A stretch of 64,000 nt of DNA from Streptococcus pseudopneumoniae (GCF_001074565.1 NZ_JUQX01000018.1:124001-188000); one strand, 5' to 3'; counted from the first letter of the stretch, positions 42,521-50,282 are shown. Numbers and translations are program-made. The notes: a model not told the origin generated them from the letters alone.

Positions 42521-42708
42521 TCCTCAAACTCCTTTTTCACTTCTCTGACTAATTTCAAACCTTCTCTGACAAGCCAAGACATCATTCCAAAGCCAGCAAA
42601 GAGCTCCCAAGGAAAATGGTAGAAACCCTCGTCCAATCCTGAAAACATGAGATAGGTCATAACTCCTGCTGCTACTAAACTCACTGCGACAATCATTTTA
42701 TTTTTCAT
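42517..42708 (-). CDS. 63-residue membrane protein, first gene of ABC/TCS operon
   Basis: This small protein begins MKNKMIVAVSLVAAGVMTYL, with one N-terminal hydrophobic helix, a GLDEGFYHFPWELFAGFGMM segment, and a charged tail LVREVKKEFEE. The ATG at 42708 is chosen over an in-frame one at 42735 because GGAGG lies at the right distance and the longer form would begin on the -10 hexamer. It overlaps the next gene by four bases. The function is unknown; it is a likely small partner of the kinase or transporter. Confidence 0.78.
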   Translation of the reverse strand: MKNKMIVAVSLVAAGVMTYLMFSGLDEGFYHFPWELFAGFGMMSWLVREGLKLVREVKKEFEE

Positions 42709-42734
42709 TTCTTCTTCCTCCATTTCATACTTCA

Positions 42735-42740
42735 ATTATA
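42735..42740 (-). promoter_or_regulatory. Putative -10 of ABC/TCS operon
   Basis: TATAAT on the minus strand, 26 bases before the first start codon. No good -35 hexamer is visible 17 bases upstream, as expected for an activator-dependent promoter. Confidence 0.5.
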
Positions 42741-42783
42741 GTCTTTTGAAGTTAGCGGAGCTAGATGCTTCTGTCACTAGGAA

Positions 42784-42801
42784 ATATGACAAATGTCATA
42801 T
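42784..42801. promoter_or_regulatory. Perfect palindrome upstream of ABC/TCS operon
   Basis: ATATGACA-AA-TGTCATAT is an exact inverted repeat with eight-base arms. Its centre lies about 65 bases upstream of the expected transcription start. A NarL-type regulator encoded in the same operon could bind here as a dimer and activate it. No other palindrome is near. Confidence 0.55.
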
Positions 42802-42937
42802 AAAGAGGCGGTGGGGTAGATGTCCCTATACCAAGTATCAATTTCCTAGTTCTAGTCACGCGAATATGATTAGAAACCCTTTAAAGTCTAAGAAAGACTT
42901 GATCTATCCGTAACCCGCACAAAGGATTCTTACAAAT

Positions 42938-42973
42938 AAAAAGAGGGCAGGATTTATAATCCCAGCCTCTTTC
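42938..42973 (-). terminator. Terminator of the DUF1307-like lipoprotein gene
   Basis: On the minus strand AAGAGGCTGGGATT and AATCC-CCCTCTT arms enclose ATAA and are followed by TTTTA. It directly follows the stop codon. The 130 bases between it and the palindrome hold no gene that I can see. Confidence 0.75.
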
Positions 42974-42975
42974 GT

Positions 42976-43518
42976 TTATTCTTCTCTAAATCCTTGTAAC
43001 TTTAAACCAGCAATCAGAGTATTCGGCTTCTTAAAGTCTTCTACACTATCCTCAAGCGATTTAAAGAAATAAGTCTTTTTAACTCTATCCATATCTGCTT
43101 TCTCAAGGTCAAGATCGATAACTATTCTCATCTTTTTATTATCGGTGATAAAATATTCAACCTTAACACCTGGCTCGTCCTTGATTTCAAGATACTCTGG
43201 AGAGCTTTCCGCAGCTTCGCGAAAGACTTCTTGAAATTCTTCCAGAGTAATTTCTGCAGGAATTTCCTCTCCAAATTCTCCCAACATATCCATCTTGTAT
43301 CGTTTTACAACATCTGTGTAAACTAAAGTCAGAGTAACATCGGAGTTATCAATTCTTCCTTTGAGAACTTTGGTCGTTTCCTTGATTTCTTCTTTCACCT
43401 GACTAGATGAATCAACCGAACTTGCTGTACTACTTGAATCTGTTGTTGCGGTGTCGGTTTGACCACAGCCAGCAAGAGCAAGTAACGCTGCAAAAATCAA
43501 TCCTAAAACTTTCTTCAT
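42976..43518 (-). CDS. YehR/DUF1307-like lipoprotein
   Basis: This 180-residue protein begins MKKVLGLIFAALLALAGCGQ. The lipobox LALAGC puts the lipidated cysteine at about residue 18, followed by a serine- and threonine-rich linker. The mature domain (VLKGRIDNSDVTLTLVYTDVVKRYKMDM) resembles DUF1307 lipoproteins such as YehR, whose role is unknown. The ATG at 43518 follows AGGAG; a longer frame reaching into fakA has no ribosome site. It starts 10 bases after the fakA stop and may share that transcript. Confidence 0.82.
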   Translation of the reverse strand: MKKVLGLIFAALLALAGCGQTDTATTDSSSTASSVDSSSQVKEEIKETTKVLKGRIDNSDVTLTLVYTDVVKRYKMDMLGEFGEEIPAEITLEEFQEVFREAAESSPEYLEIKDEPGVKVEYFITDNKKMRIVIDLDLEKADMDRVKKTYFFKSLEDSVEDFKKPNTLIAGLKLQGFREE

Positions 43519-43528
43519 TAAAAATCTC

Positions 43529-45196
43529 CTATTCCACACTGAAGAGATATGGGTAAACAGGTTGTTGACCTTGGTGGATTTCGACTTCAACATCTTCAAA
43601 TTCTTCTGCGATTTCTTGGGCGATTTGGTTAGCCAATTCTTCACTTCCATCTTCACCAATATAGAAGGTTACGATTTCACTGTCTTCATCCAACATATGT
43701 TTCAATGTTTTAGTCAGAGTTTGGTGCATGTCAGGGTTTGATACGAGGATCTTACCATCTACCATACCAAGATTGTCATTTTCATGAATTGCTAATCCAT
43801 CGATAGTTGTATCACGAACGGCTGTTGTTACACTACCACTTACGACATCACCAAGGGCTGCAGTCATACGTTCTTTGTTTTCTTCGATTGATTTGCTTGG
43901 ATCAAAGGCAAGAAGACTGGTCAACCCTTGAGGAATTGTACGTGCTTCTACAACAACAGCAGGTTGTTCAAGCACTTCAGCCGCAGACTGAGCTGCCATA
44001 AAGATATTTTTGTTGTTTGGCAAGAAGATGATGTTGCGAGCATTGACCTGTTCAACAGCCTTGATAAAGTCTTCTGTTGAAGGGTTCATCGTCTGCCCAC
44101 CTTCGATGACATAATCCACACCTTGGGCACGGAAGATATCTGCTAAACCTTGACCAGCTACTACTGCGATAAGGGCATACTCTTTTGTTTCAGCAGGCTT
44201 GTTTCCTTGAGTTGCTTCTTTTTCAACTTGCGCCTCGTGTTGATTACGCATGTTGTCCACTTTGACCTTGATCAAGCTACCATATTTGAGACCTTCTTGC
44301 ATGACAAGACCTGGATCTTCTGTATGGACGTGAACTTTGACGATTTCATCATCATTGACAACAAGTAGAGAGTCACCTAAGTCATTCAAGTAGTTACGGA
44401 ATTCATCGTAGTCAAAGTCCTTAGAATAAGTTGGACCTTGTTTGAGAGCTACCATGATCTCTGTACAGTAACCGAAGGTAATATCCTCAGTTGCCACATG
44501 CCCTGCTACAGACTTGTGGTGCTCTGCATTGATCATTTCACTCATGTTGGCAGGAGTCGCTACAAAGTCTTCAGAAGCACTGTATTCACCAGTAAGAGCT
44601 GAAAGGAAGCCTTCGTAGATGAAGACCAAACCTTGACCACCTGAGTCTACCACACCAACTTCCTTAAGGACTGGAAGCATTTCTGGTGTCTTAGCCAAAG
44701 CTGCTTTCGCGCCTTCCAAGGCTGCACGCATGACCTCAACAGCATCATCTGTCTCCTCGGCTTTTTTCTTAGCCCCAATGGCTGCACCACGAGAAACTGT
44801 TAAAATAGTTCCTTCGACTGGTTTCATAACTGCTTTATAAGCTACTTCGACACCGGATTGGAAGGCAAGAGCCAAGTCTTGACCTGTTAATTCATCTTTT
44901 TCCTTGATAGCCTGAGAGAAGCCACGGAAGAGCTGAGAAGTGATAACCCCTGAGTTCCCACGCGCACCCATCAAGAGTCCTTTGGCAAGAATGTTCGCTA
45001 CTTCTCCAACTGTAGAAGCAGGCTTGTCTGCTACTTCTTTCGCACCATTTTCAATGGTCATTCCCATGTTTGTCCCAGTATCTCCATCTGGAACTGGAAA
45101 GACGTTTAATGAATTGACATATTCTGCTTGCTTATTCAAACGAGTTGATGCAGCTTGCACCATCTCTTGAAATAAGCTGGTAGTAATTTTTGACAC
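43529..45196 (-). CDS. fakA: Fatty-acid kinase FakA (DhaL domain)
   Basis: This 555-residue protein has an N-terminal DhaL kinase domain with the ATP/magnesium motif NVFPVPDGDTGTNMGMT near residue 30 and GARGNSGVITSQLFRG near residue 77, then a middle domain and a C-terminal DegV-like region. FakA phosphorylates fatty acids held by FakB proteins so that exogenous fatty acids enter phospholipid synthesis. No fakB gene is adjacent. It follows asp23 by two bases, a pairing conserved in Firmicutes. Confidence 0.9.
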   Translation of the reverse strand: MSKITTSLFQEMVQAASTRLNKQAEYVNSLNVFPVPDGDTGTNMGMTIENGAKEVADKPASTVGEVANILAKGLLMGARGNSGVITSQLFRGFSQAIKEKDELTGQDLALAFQSGVEVAYKAVMKPVEGTILTVSRGAAIGAKKKAEETDDAVEVMRAALEGAKAALAKTPEMLPVLKEVGVVDSGGQGLVFIYEGFLSALTGEYSASEDFVATPANMSEMINAEHHKSVAGHVATEDITFGYCTEIMVALKQGPTYSKDFDYDEFRNYLNDLGDSLLVVNDDEIVKVHVHTEDPGLVMQEGLKYGSLIKVKVDNMRNQHEAQVEKEATQGNKPAETKEYALIAVVAGQGLADIFRAQGVDYVIEGGQTMNPSTEDFIKAVEQVNARNIIFLPNNKNIFMAAQSAAEVLEQPAVVVEARTIPQGLTSLLAFDPSKSIEENKERMTAALGDVVSGSVTTAVRDTTIDGLAIHENDNLGMVDGKILVSNPDMHQTLTKTLKHMLDEDSEIVTFYIGEDGSEELANQIAQEIAEEFEDVEVEIHQGQQPVYPYLFSVE

Positions 45197-45198
45197 GA

Positions 45199-45564
45199 TT
45201 ATTCTCCTACAACTTTGATATTTTGAATGTAGACATTCACAGTCTGAGCAGTAATTCCTAGTTGGTTTTCCAAACTAAAACGAACGCTCTCTTGGATGTT
45301 TTTTGAGACTTCACTAATCTTTGTTCCGTAGCTCAACACGGTATAAACATCAACTGCAATGCTGCCATCCTCGGCTGCTTTTACGACAACGCCTTTTGCA
45401 TAATTTTCCTTACCAAGAAGGGCTTGGAAATTATCTTTGAGGGCATTTTTACTAGCCATACCGACCACACCAAAAATCTCAGTTGCTGCACCACCTACAA
45501 CGGTTGCAATCACTTCATCTGTCAGTTCGATTTGACCATCTTTTGTATTAATTTTTACAGTCAT
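45199..45564 (-). CDS. Asp23/Gls24 family protein
   Basis: This 121-residue protein begins MTVKINTKDGQIELTDEVIATVVG and has the alkaline-shock-protein core (GAATEIFGVVGMA, then VDVYTVLSYGTKISEVSKNIQESV). Members are membrane-associated or envelope-stress proteins; the one beside fakA (YloU type) probably assists FakA. The ATG at 45564 has GAGGT before it and gives the family start; an upstream frame of 68 more codons runs through promoter and BOX DNA and is rejected. Confidence 0.9.
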   Translation of the reverse strand: MTVKINTKDGQIELTDEVIATVVGGAATEIFGVVGMASKNALKDNFQALLGKENYAKGVVVKAAEDGSIAVDVYTVLSYGTKISEVSKNIQESVRFSLENQLGITAQTVNVYIQNIKVVGE

Positions 45565-45592
45565 TTTTTTTACCTCAACTAGTTGATACTCT

Positions 45593-45621
45593 ATTTTATC
45601 ATATTTCAGCCCAAGTGTAAA
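45593..45621 (-). promoter_or_regulatory. asp23-fakA promoter
   Basis: On the minus strand TTTACA (45621-45616) and TAAAAT (45598-45593) are 17 bases apart, with TGA before the -10. It lies between the BOX element and asp23. Confidence 0.6.
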
Positions 45622-45648
45622 AGCAGAATGCTGTATCGGCGGATATTT

Positions 45649-45755
45649 ATACTCAATGAAAATCAAAAAACAAACTAGGAAGCTAGCCACAGACAGTACT
45701 TGAGTACGGCAAGGCGAAGCTGACGTAGTTTGAATTTGATTTTCGAAGAGTATTA
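45649..45755. repeat. BOX element (boxA-boxC, no boxB)
   Basis: ATACTCAATGAAAATCAAA at one end and TTTCGAAGAGTAT at the other enclose CTAGGAAGCTAGCC (boxC part) and GTACGGCAAGGCGAAGCTGACGT (boxA part). These are the conserved parts of BOX repeats. BOX elements are non-autonomous, likely mobilised repeats of pneumococci and relatives and can alter nearby expression. On the minus strand boxA comes first and boxC is nearer asp23. Confidence 0.85.
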
Positions 45756-45785
45756 CTCTATTTTTCAAATGTTTTTATCTCTAGA

Positions 45786-45816
45786 GCAAAAGAAAAAGAC
45801 CAGTCAGGTCTTTTCA
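45786..45816 (-). terminator. rpmB terminator
   Basis: On the minus strand AAAAGACC and GGTCTTTT arms enclose TGACT and are followed by a T/C-rich run, directly after rpmB. Confidence 0.75.
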
Positions 45817-45822
45817 TTTTTA

Positions 45823-46011
45823 TTAAACGCGTTCAACTTTACCTGATTTCAAAGCACGAGCTGAAGCCCAAACTTTTTTAGGTTTACCATCGATAAGAAC
45901 AGTAACTTTTTGAAGGTTTGGTTTTACGGCACGTTTTGTTTGGTTCATCGCGTGTGAACGGTTGTTTCCTGATACAGTCTTACGACCTGTAAAGTAACAT
46001 ACTTTAGCCAT
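45823..46011 (-). CDS. rpmB: 50S ribosomal protein L28
   Basis: This 62-residue protein begins [23 protein letters not shown] and ends with the conserved basic [14 protein letters not shown]. It lies on the outside of the 50S subunit. It is a single gene with a GGAGG ribosome site and its own terminator. Confidence 0.97.
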   Translation of the reverse strand: MAKVCYFTGRKTVSGNNRSHAMNQTKRAVKPNLQKVTVLIDGKPKKVWASARALKSGKVERV

Positions 46012-46117
46012 TGTGTTTTCCTCCTATTAGATCTAATATAGCGGATGTGCTAGCACCACATACCGTACTATGTTATCACACTTTCTTATTTTTGGCAAGG
46101 GAATTGGAAGACTTTTT

Positions 46118-46792
46118 TTATTTGACGTAGACAACTTCTAATTTACCAAAAGCTACCTCTCCACGGATAATCAAGGTTTTGCTGGTTGGGGCTACAGGAG
46201 CATCTGCCTTGGCTACTCCACAAGAAGTCTCCACCTTTAGGTCCACTCTCCAGTGTTGGGGCACATAGATAACTGCATTCCCTAAACTGACTTCTACCTT
46301 CAAGGTTGCACTATCGCCTAACATCTCTGCATTGTCATAATAAATCTTGGCATTTCCACAGCTAACTTCAAACTGGTCTTCTACCAAGTCTTGGTCCTGT
46401 TTGTAAAAAGTTCCACTACCAAAGGAAACTTCCTTTTCTGTTAGAATGGTCTTTTCAGCGTCATACCACCATTTTTTCCCGTACCAAAACTTACTTGAAT
46501 GCGTCAGATAACCAACACCTAGAACTGCTAAGATACTAGCCCAAAACAAAGATTGGTTTGGAATAGGAAAAATGTTATAAAAATGATTCGCAATCATTAA
46601 GGCTACTAGAGCGGTAAAAACTGCTGATGTTAGATGACGACGAAGCAAAGCTTCAACTGATTGGTAAGCAAAAAAGGCGATACCAATCAAAGGCCATATC
46701 TTGCCATCCAAAGAAGGAATTCCAAAATTTCCTTGCAGCAAGATCCAAGCTGCTAAAACCAATAAAACAATACCAAATGCTTTCTTTTTCAT
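46118..46792 (-). CDS. LiaF-like membrane protein, partner of LytTR regulator
   Basis: This 224-residue protein has four N-terminal hydrophobic helices (to about residue 100) and a C-terminal LiaF-type beta-rich domain with repeated short patterns (EVSFGSGTFY, EVSCGNAKIYY, EVSLGNAVIYVP, ETSCGVAKADA). LiaF-like proteins repress envelope-stress signalling. Here the upstream partner is a LytTR protein instead of a kinase, so it may act as the membrane inhibitor in a two-gene LytTR regulatory system like those of S. mutans (HdrRM, BrsRM). It starts five bases after the regulator stop. Confidence 0.85.
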   Translation of the reverse strand: MKKKAFGIVLLVLAAWILLQGNFGIPSLDGKIWPLIGIAFFAYQSVEALLRRHLTSAVFTALVALMIANHFYNIFPIPNQSLFWASILAVLGVGYLTHSSKFWYGKKWWYDAEKTILTEKEVSFGSGTFYKQDQDLVEDQFEVSCGNAKIYYDNAEMLGDSATLKVEVSLGNAVIYVPQHWRVDLKVETSCGVAKADAPVAPTSKTLIIRGEVAFGKLEVVYVK

Positions 46793-46797
46793 GTCTG

Positions 46798-47247
46798 TTA
46801 CCTCATGTTTCTTAGATTTTCTTTTAGGAGGGATTGGTAATGTCGTGAGACATGAACCTCCTTGTGCGTCTGATAAAAGGAAATGGTGCCCGTTCCTGAA
46901 AAGGACTTGTCCACTGAGTAAATCTGACGGATATTTGCGATAGTTGACTTGGAAACTCGACTAAAATAGCGAGGCAAGATAGACTCCAACTCATAGAGCT
47001 TGAGGCGAACCTCATAAGCTTCCTTCTGGTTATGAGCGTAGATCTTGCTCCCTTCTGTTTCAAAGAAGAGAATTTCTGAAAGGTCTAGGTAATATTCACC
47101 TGTCCCCTTGTAAAAAGTCAACCTCGGAGCCTTTGACTCTTGCAAGAGCCGTTGCAAATCTGCAATTTCATCTGTCAAAGCAGGGGTCTTGATGACAATT
47201 TCAGTCTCATCTAAATTGCCGTCAATCTCAATTCGTAACTTCATCAC
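46798..47247 (-). CDS. LytTR-family transcription regulator
   Basis: This 149-residue protein has a short N-terminal region and a C-terminal LytTR DNA-binding domain from about residue 50: YYLDLSEILFFETEGSKIYAHN, YELESILPRYFSRVSKSTIANI, then SGTGTISFYQTHKEVHVSRHY. There is no receiver domain, so it is not a standard response regulator. Control probably comes from the co-transcribed LiaF-like membrane protein. Two exact ACCACTTACT repeats, 21 bases apart, lie upstream of its promoter and probably form its own binding site. Confidence 0.9.
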   Translation of the reverse strand: MMKLRIEIDGNLDETEIVIKTPALTDEIADLQRLLQESKAPRLTFYKGTGEYYLDLSEILFFETEGSKIYAHNQKEAYEVRLKLYELESILPRYFSRVSKSTIANIRQIYSVDKSFSGTGTISFYQTHKEVHVSRHYQSLLKENLRNMR

Positions 47248-47264
47248 ATCTCCTTTCTGACTCT

Positions 47265-47333
47265 ACTATATCAAAGCTAAATTAGGAATACAAGGGCAAA
47301 AAAGTAAGTGGTCAATTTGAAGCAGTAAGTGGT
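47265..47333 (-). promoter_or_regulatory. LytTR gene promoter with 21-bp-spaced direct repeats
   Basis: On the minus strand TTGTAT (47293-47288) and TATAGT (47270-47265) are 17 bases apart. Two identical ACCACTTACT copies (minus strand) lie at 47333-47324 and 47312-47303, start to start 21 bases, the nearer one ending 9 bases upstream of the -35. Two-turn spacing of direct repeats at this place is what ComE, BlpR and other LytTR activators use. Confidence 0.68.
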
Positions 47334-47357
47334 TGTAAGACTAGCTTGACTTACATG

Positions 47358-47534
47358 TCAAAATAAGAAGAAAAGGAATCCCCACACCAGACCACAAGCA
47401 TAACCTACGAGCACATCCTTGGGATAATGAACACCACCCAAGACTCGCACAAGACCGAGAAAAGCTGATGAGACCAATAAAACCAACCCCACAGGCAGAT
47501 TTGCATGCAAGCAAGCCATGGAAATGATGGTTTT
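47358..47534 (-). pseudogene. 3' fragment of a PAP2 phosphatase gene
   Basis: The last 57 codons of a PAP2 gene are present (TIISMACLHANLPVGLVLL to the stop). They include the third signature LVRVLGGVHYPKD but nothing upstream, so both other catalytic motifs are lost. It is the left copy of the intact gene ending at 52173. By hand alignment about 88% of residues and about 82% of bases are identical. Similarity stops sharply at about 47534. It marks the left border of the surface-protein island. Confidence 0.85.
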
Positions 47535-47576
47535 TACTTTCATTAGTTACGAAATAACACATATCAAAATCAGTTT

Positions 47577-47605
47577 GAGCAAAGAAACTTCTTTGCTCTT
47601 TTTAT
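47577..47605 (+). terminator. Orphan terminator at island left end
   Basis: GAGCAAAG and CTTTGCTC arms enclose AAACTT and are followed by TTTTTAT on the plus strand. No plus-strand gene lies upstream, so its original gene was probably lost at the island junction. Confidence 0.7.
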
Positions 47606-47663
47606 CTAAGTTTTAAAATTGGAGTAATTTAAATATAAAATTAAGTCAAAAAAAAACATTTTA

Positions 47664-47672
47664 TGATATTAT
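47664..47672 (+). promoter_or_regulatory. Putative extended -10 of surface-protein gene
   Basis: TGATATTAT at 47664-47672 lies 61 bases before the start codon in very AT-rich DNA. No clear -35 is present. GAGGG precedes the ATG. Confidence 0.4.
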
Positions 47673-47732
47673 AGTAAAGAACAAAAGAAATTTTGTGCAA
47701 TTAATTTAGAAAAAGATAAAGAGGGATCTGAT

Positions 47733-50282
47733 ATGAAAAAACAAACTATTATTGTTGGGGCCGCAATCCTAGCTGCAACCACTGGAACGACTGTATTCGC
47801 AGAGGAAGCTGAACCAACTTCTGTAGCACAACCTACTAAAGCAACTGAAGCAGCTCCAACAGCAGAAAATGCTACTCTTATTCAGAAAGCAGAAAAAGAA
47901 GTTGCGAAAACTTCAAAAGATGTAACTAACGCTGAAACTTCTGCAAAAGAAACTTTCGATAAAGAAACTCAAGCTAAATCTGATCACGATAAAGCTACAG
48001 ATGAAGTAAAAGCTGCTCAAGATGCAGTTAATAAAACTAACGAAAAATTAAAAAATGCTGAAGCTACTTTAGCTAAAGATAAAGAATTAACTCCAAAATT
48101 AGAAAAAGAATTACAATCTAATAAAGACGAAGTAACAAATACAGAGAATGAAATCTCTAATACAGAAAATCAATTAACAACAGCTAAAGAAAAACAAAAA
48201 ACAGAAGAAGCTAAAATTCAACCGCAAGTTGATGCTTTGAATGAAGCAACTTCTTCTAAAGAAGTTGCTCAAGATAAAGTAAATTCTATTAAACAAGATT
48301 TGAAAACAAATCAAGCAAATGAAGCTACTTTAACTAAAGAAATCAATGATTTAACTTCTGCTAAAGAAGCTGCTAACCAAAATGTAACCAAAACAAAAAC
48401 AGCTTTAGATAATGCTAAAACAGCTGATAAAACTCGTGCTAACAACATTGCTTCACAAAAAACAATTGTAGCGCAAGACCAAAGAAATAAAGATAATGCT
48501 ATTGCAACAGAAAAAGCAAAAACTGCTGAAAAAGAAAAATTAGCTAATGACTTGACTTCTGCTAAGAATGCACTTGCTGACAACTTGGAAATTCCAGTAA
48601 CAGATGCTTATATTTCTGCTCTTAAAGCTTACAAACAAAACGATTCAACTGCTAACAGTAATGCCGTAGAAAAAATTGCTAAAGAAATCCTTAACTCAAA
48701 AGAAGTTAAAGATGCAATGGAATTACTTAAAGAAAGTGACACACGTACTGTTGACCCAACCAACCTTACAACAGAACAATTAAAAGAATTAAATATCCGT
48801 ATGTCTCAATTCATTGAAGATGTACGTACTAAATTCGGAACTTTCTCTCCAACTATGGTTCGTGTAAGTGAAGAATCAGTTAACTTATCTAAACTTATCG
48901 GTGAAACATATAAAAATGCTATCCGTAAATATGCTAACACTACAAATCCTACTGTATGGAACGCAGCTGAAATGGGTCACTTGAAAAGTAGCGAATCTGT
49001 TGGTGCTAACTTAGCAAAAGCTGGTTATAACACTACAGCTGCTCCAGTTCGTATGGAAACACTTGCTTATTCACTTGAAACAAATATGACAACAATGGGT
49101 GAATTGAAAGCTGAAGTTTATAATAGTATGATTCGTTGGTTGTATGATGATGAATTGAGTGATTGGGGCCACGCTCTTATCCAATCAGGCTTGATTTGGG
49201 ATTATAAGAAAACAGAATTACAAACTTTCGTAGTTCAAGACGGAAGCTATGTAATGATTGGTGCTACTGAAACAAGCTTGAAAGAACAAGATAGCACATT
49301 GAAAACTAAAGAGTATGAAATTCCAGCAACAGATTACAGCAAAACGGTTACTCGTGTAAATTCTCTTGACAAACTAATTGAAACAAACAAAGCCGAATTG
49401 GCTCAAGCTACTAAGAATGTTAAATCAACGACTGATAAGCTTGATGCTTCAACAAAAGAATTGAAACGTTTAGAAGCAATTGAAATTCAAACTCCTAAAG
49501 CACAAACTGCTTACGACAGTGCTGTTGCTAAACAAACTCAATTAGCAAACCAATTAACAGAAAAGAATAACAATCTTACTGCTGTTCAAAACAAAAGCAA
49601 AGAATTAAATATTGCTCTACCTAAAGCTGAATCTGATTTAACTAAAGCAACTGAAACTTACAACAAAGCGAAAGCTGAATATGATAAAGCAAGTGCTGAT
49701 GTAGAACGTGCTAAAGCCGAAGTTAAACGAATTGAGGCTCAATTGAAAGCACTTAATGCTAAATTGACAGAAGCAAAAAATAAAGTTACTAACACTGAAA
49801 AATCTATTGCTGAAAACAACAAAGAAATTGAAACATTAACAAATTCTATTAAAGAATTAAAAGAACAACTTAAAGATCAAAAAACTATTCTTAAAGAAAA
49901 AGTAAAAGTTCAAAAAGAAAAAGAAGAGATCTACTTGAAAGCTAAAGGAGTTGCTGATGTAGAACGTGCTAAAATCAATGAACTTAAATCTAAACATGAA
50001 GCTGCGGTTACTTATTTAGAATCATTGAAATCAGAAAAAGCTCGTGAAGTACAAAAACAAAGAAAACTTGAAAAATACAATAGAATGTTCGATAAAGTAT
50101 TGTACGGAACAAATACTACAGCTAATCAAAATTCTAATCACACTCTACCAGCAACTAACTCTTCTAATGAATCAGTATTACCAAATACTGGTTCAATTGA
50201 ACAATCATTCATGACATATTCAGCACTTATAAGTTTAGCTACTGCAGGTTATGCTTTGGCAAGAAAGAAAAAAGAAGACTAA
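47733..50282 (+). CDS. LPXTG-anchored SEC10/PgrA-like surface protein
   Basis: This 849-residue wall protein has a signal peptide (cleavage after TTVFA, about residue 23) and a long Lys/Glu/Ala coiled coil to about residue 280. The central globular domain spans about 285-530 and includes VWNAAEMGHLKSSESVGANL and MIRWLYDDELSDWGHALIQSG, which look CAP/SCP-like. A second coiled coil runs to about residue 795. A sortase signal LPNTGS, a hydrophobic span and ARKKKED end it. The layout matches surface-exclusion proteins of conjugative enterococcal plasmids (SEC10, PgrA), which are also found on streptococcal chromosomes. Codons are markedly A/T-ending (TTA, AAA, GCT), unlike its neighbours, suggesting transfer. 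No conjugation gene is adjacent, so adhesion is as likely as exclusion. Confidence 0.88.
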   Translation: MKKQTIIVGAAILAATTGTTVFAEEAEPTSVAQPTKATEAAPTAENATLIQKAEKEVAKTSKDVTNAETSAKETFDKETQAKSDHDKATDEVKAAQDAVNKTNEKLKNAEATLAKDKELTPKLEKELQSNKDEVTNTENEISNTENQLTTAKEKQKTEEAKIQPQVDALNEATSSKEVAQDKVNSIKQDLKTNQANEATLTKEINDLTSAKEAANQNVTKTKTALDNAKTADKTRANNIASQKTIVAQDQRNKDNAIATEKAKTAEKEKLANDLTSAKNALADNLEIPVTDAYISALKAYKQNDSTANSNAVEKIAKEILNSKEVKDAMELLKESDTRTVDPTNLTTEQLKELNIRMSQFIEDVRTKFGTFSPTMVRVSEESVNLSKLIGETYKNAIRKYANTTNPTVWNAAEMGHLKSSESVGANLAKAGYNTTAAPVRMETLAYSLETNMTTMGELKAEVYNSMIRWLYDDELSDWGHALIQSGLIWDYKKTELQTFVVQDGSYVMIGATETSLKEQDSTLKTKEYEIPATDYSKTVTRVNSLDKLIETNKAELAQATKNVKSTTDKLDASTKELKRLEAIEIQTPKAQTAYDSAVAKQTQLANQLTEKNNNLTAVQNKSKELNIALPKAESDLTKATETYNKAKAEYDKASADVERAKAEVKRIEAQLKALNAKLTEAKNKVTNTEKSIAENNKEIETLTNSIKELKEQLKDQKTILKEKVKVQKEKEEIYLKAKGVADVERAKINELKSKHEAAVTYLESLKSEKAREVQKQRKLEKYNRMFDKVLYGTNTTANQNSNHTLPATNSSNESVLPNTGSIEQSFMTYSALISLATAGYALARKKKED

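Noticed and set aside
45649-45755. CRISPR-like repeat or tRNA-like structure
   Set aside because: The inverted ends and inner sequence are those of a BOX element; no repeated spacers and no cloverleaf.
47733-50282. M-protein or PspA-type choline-binding protein
   Set aside because: Coiled coil is similar, but there are no choline-binding repeats; the central globular domain and LPNTG anchor fit SEC10/PgrA better.
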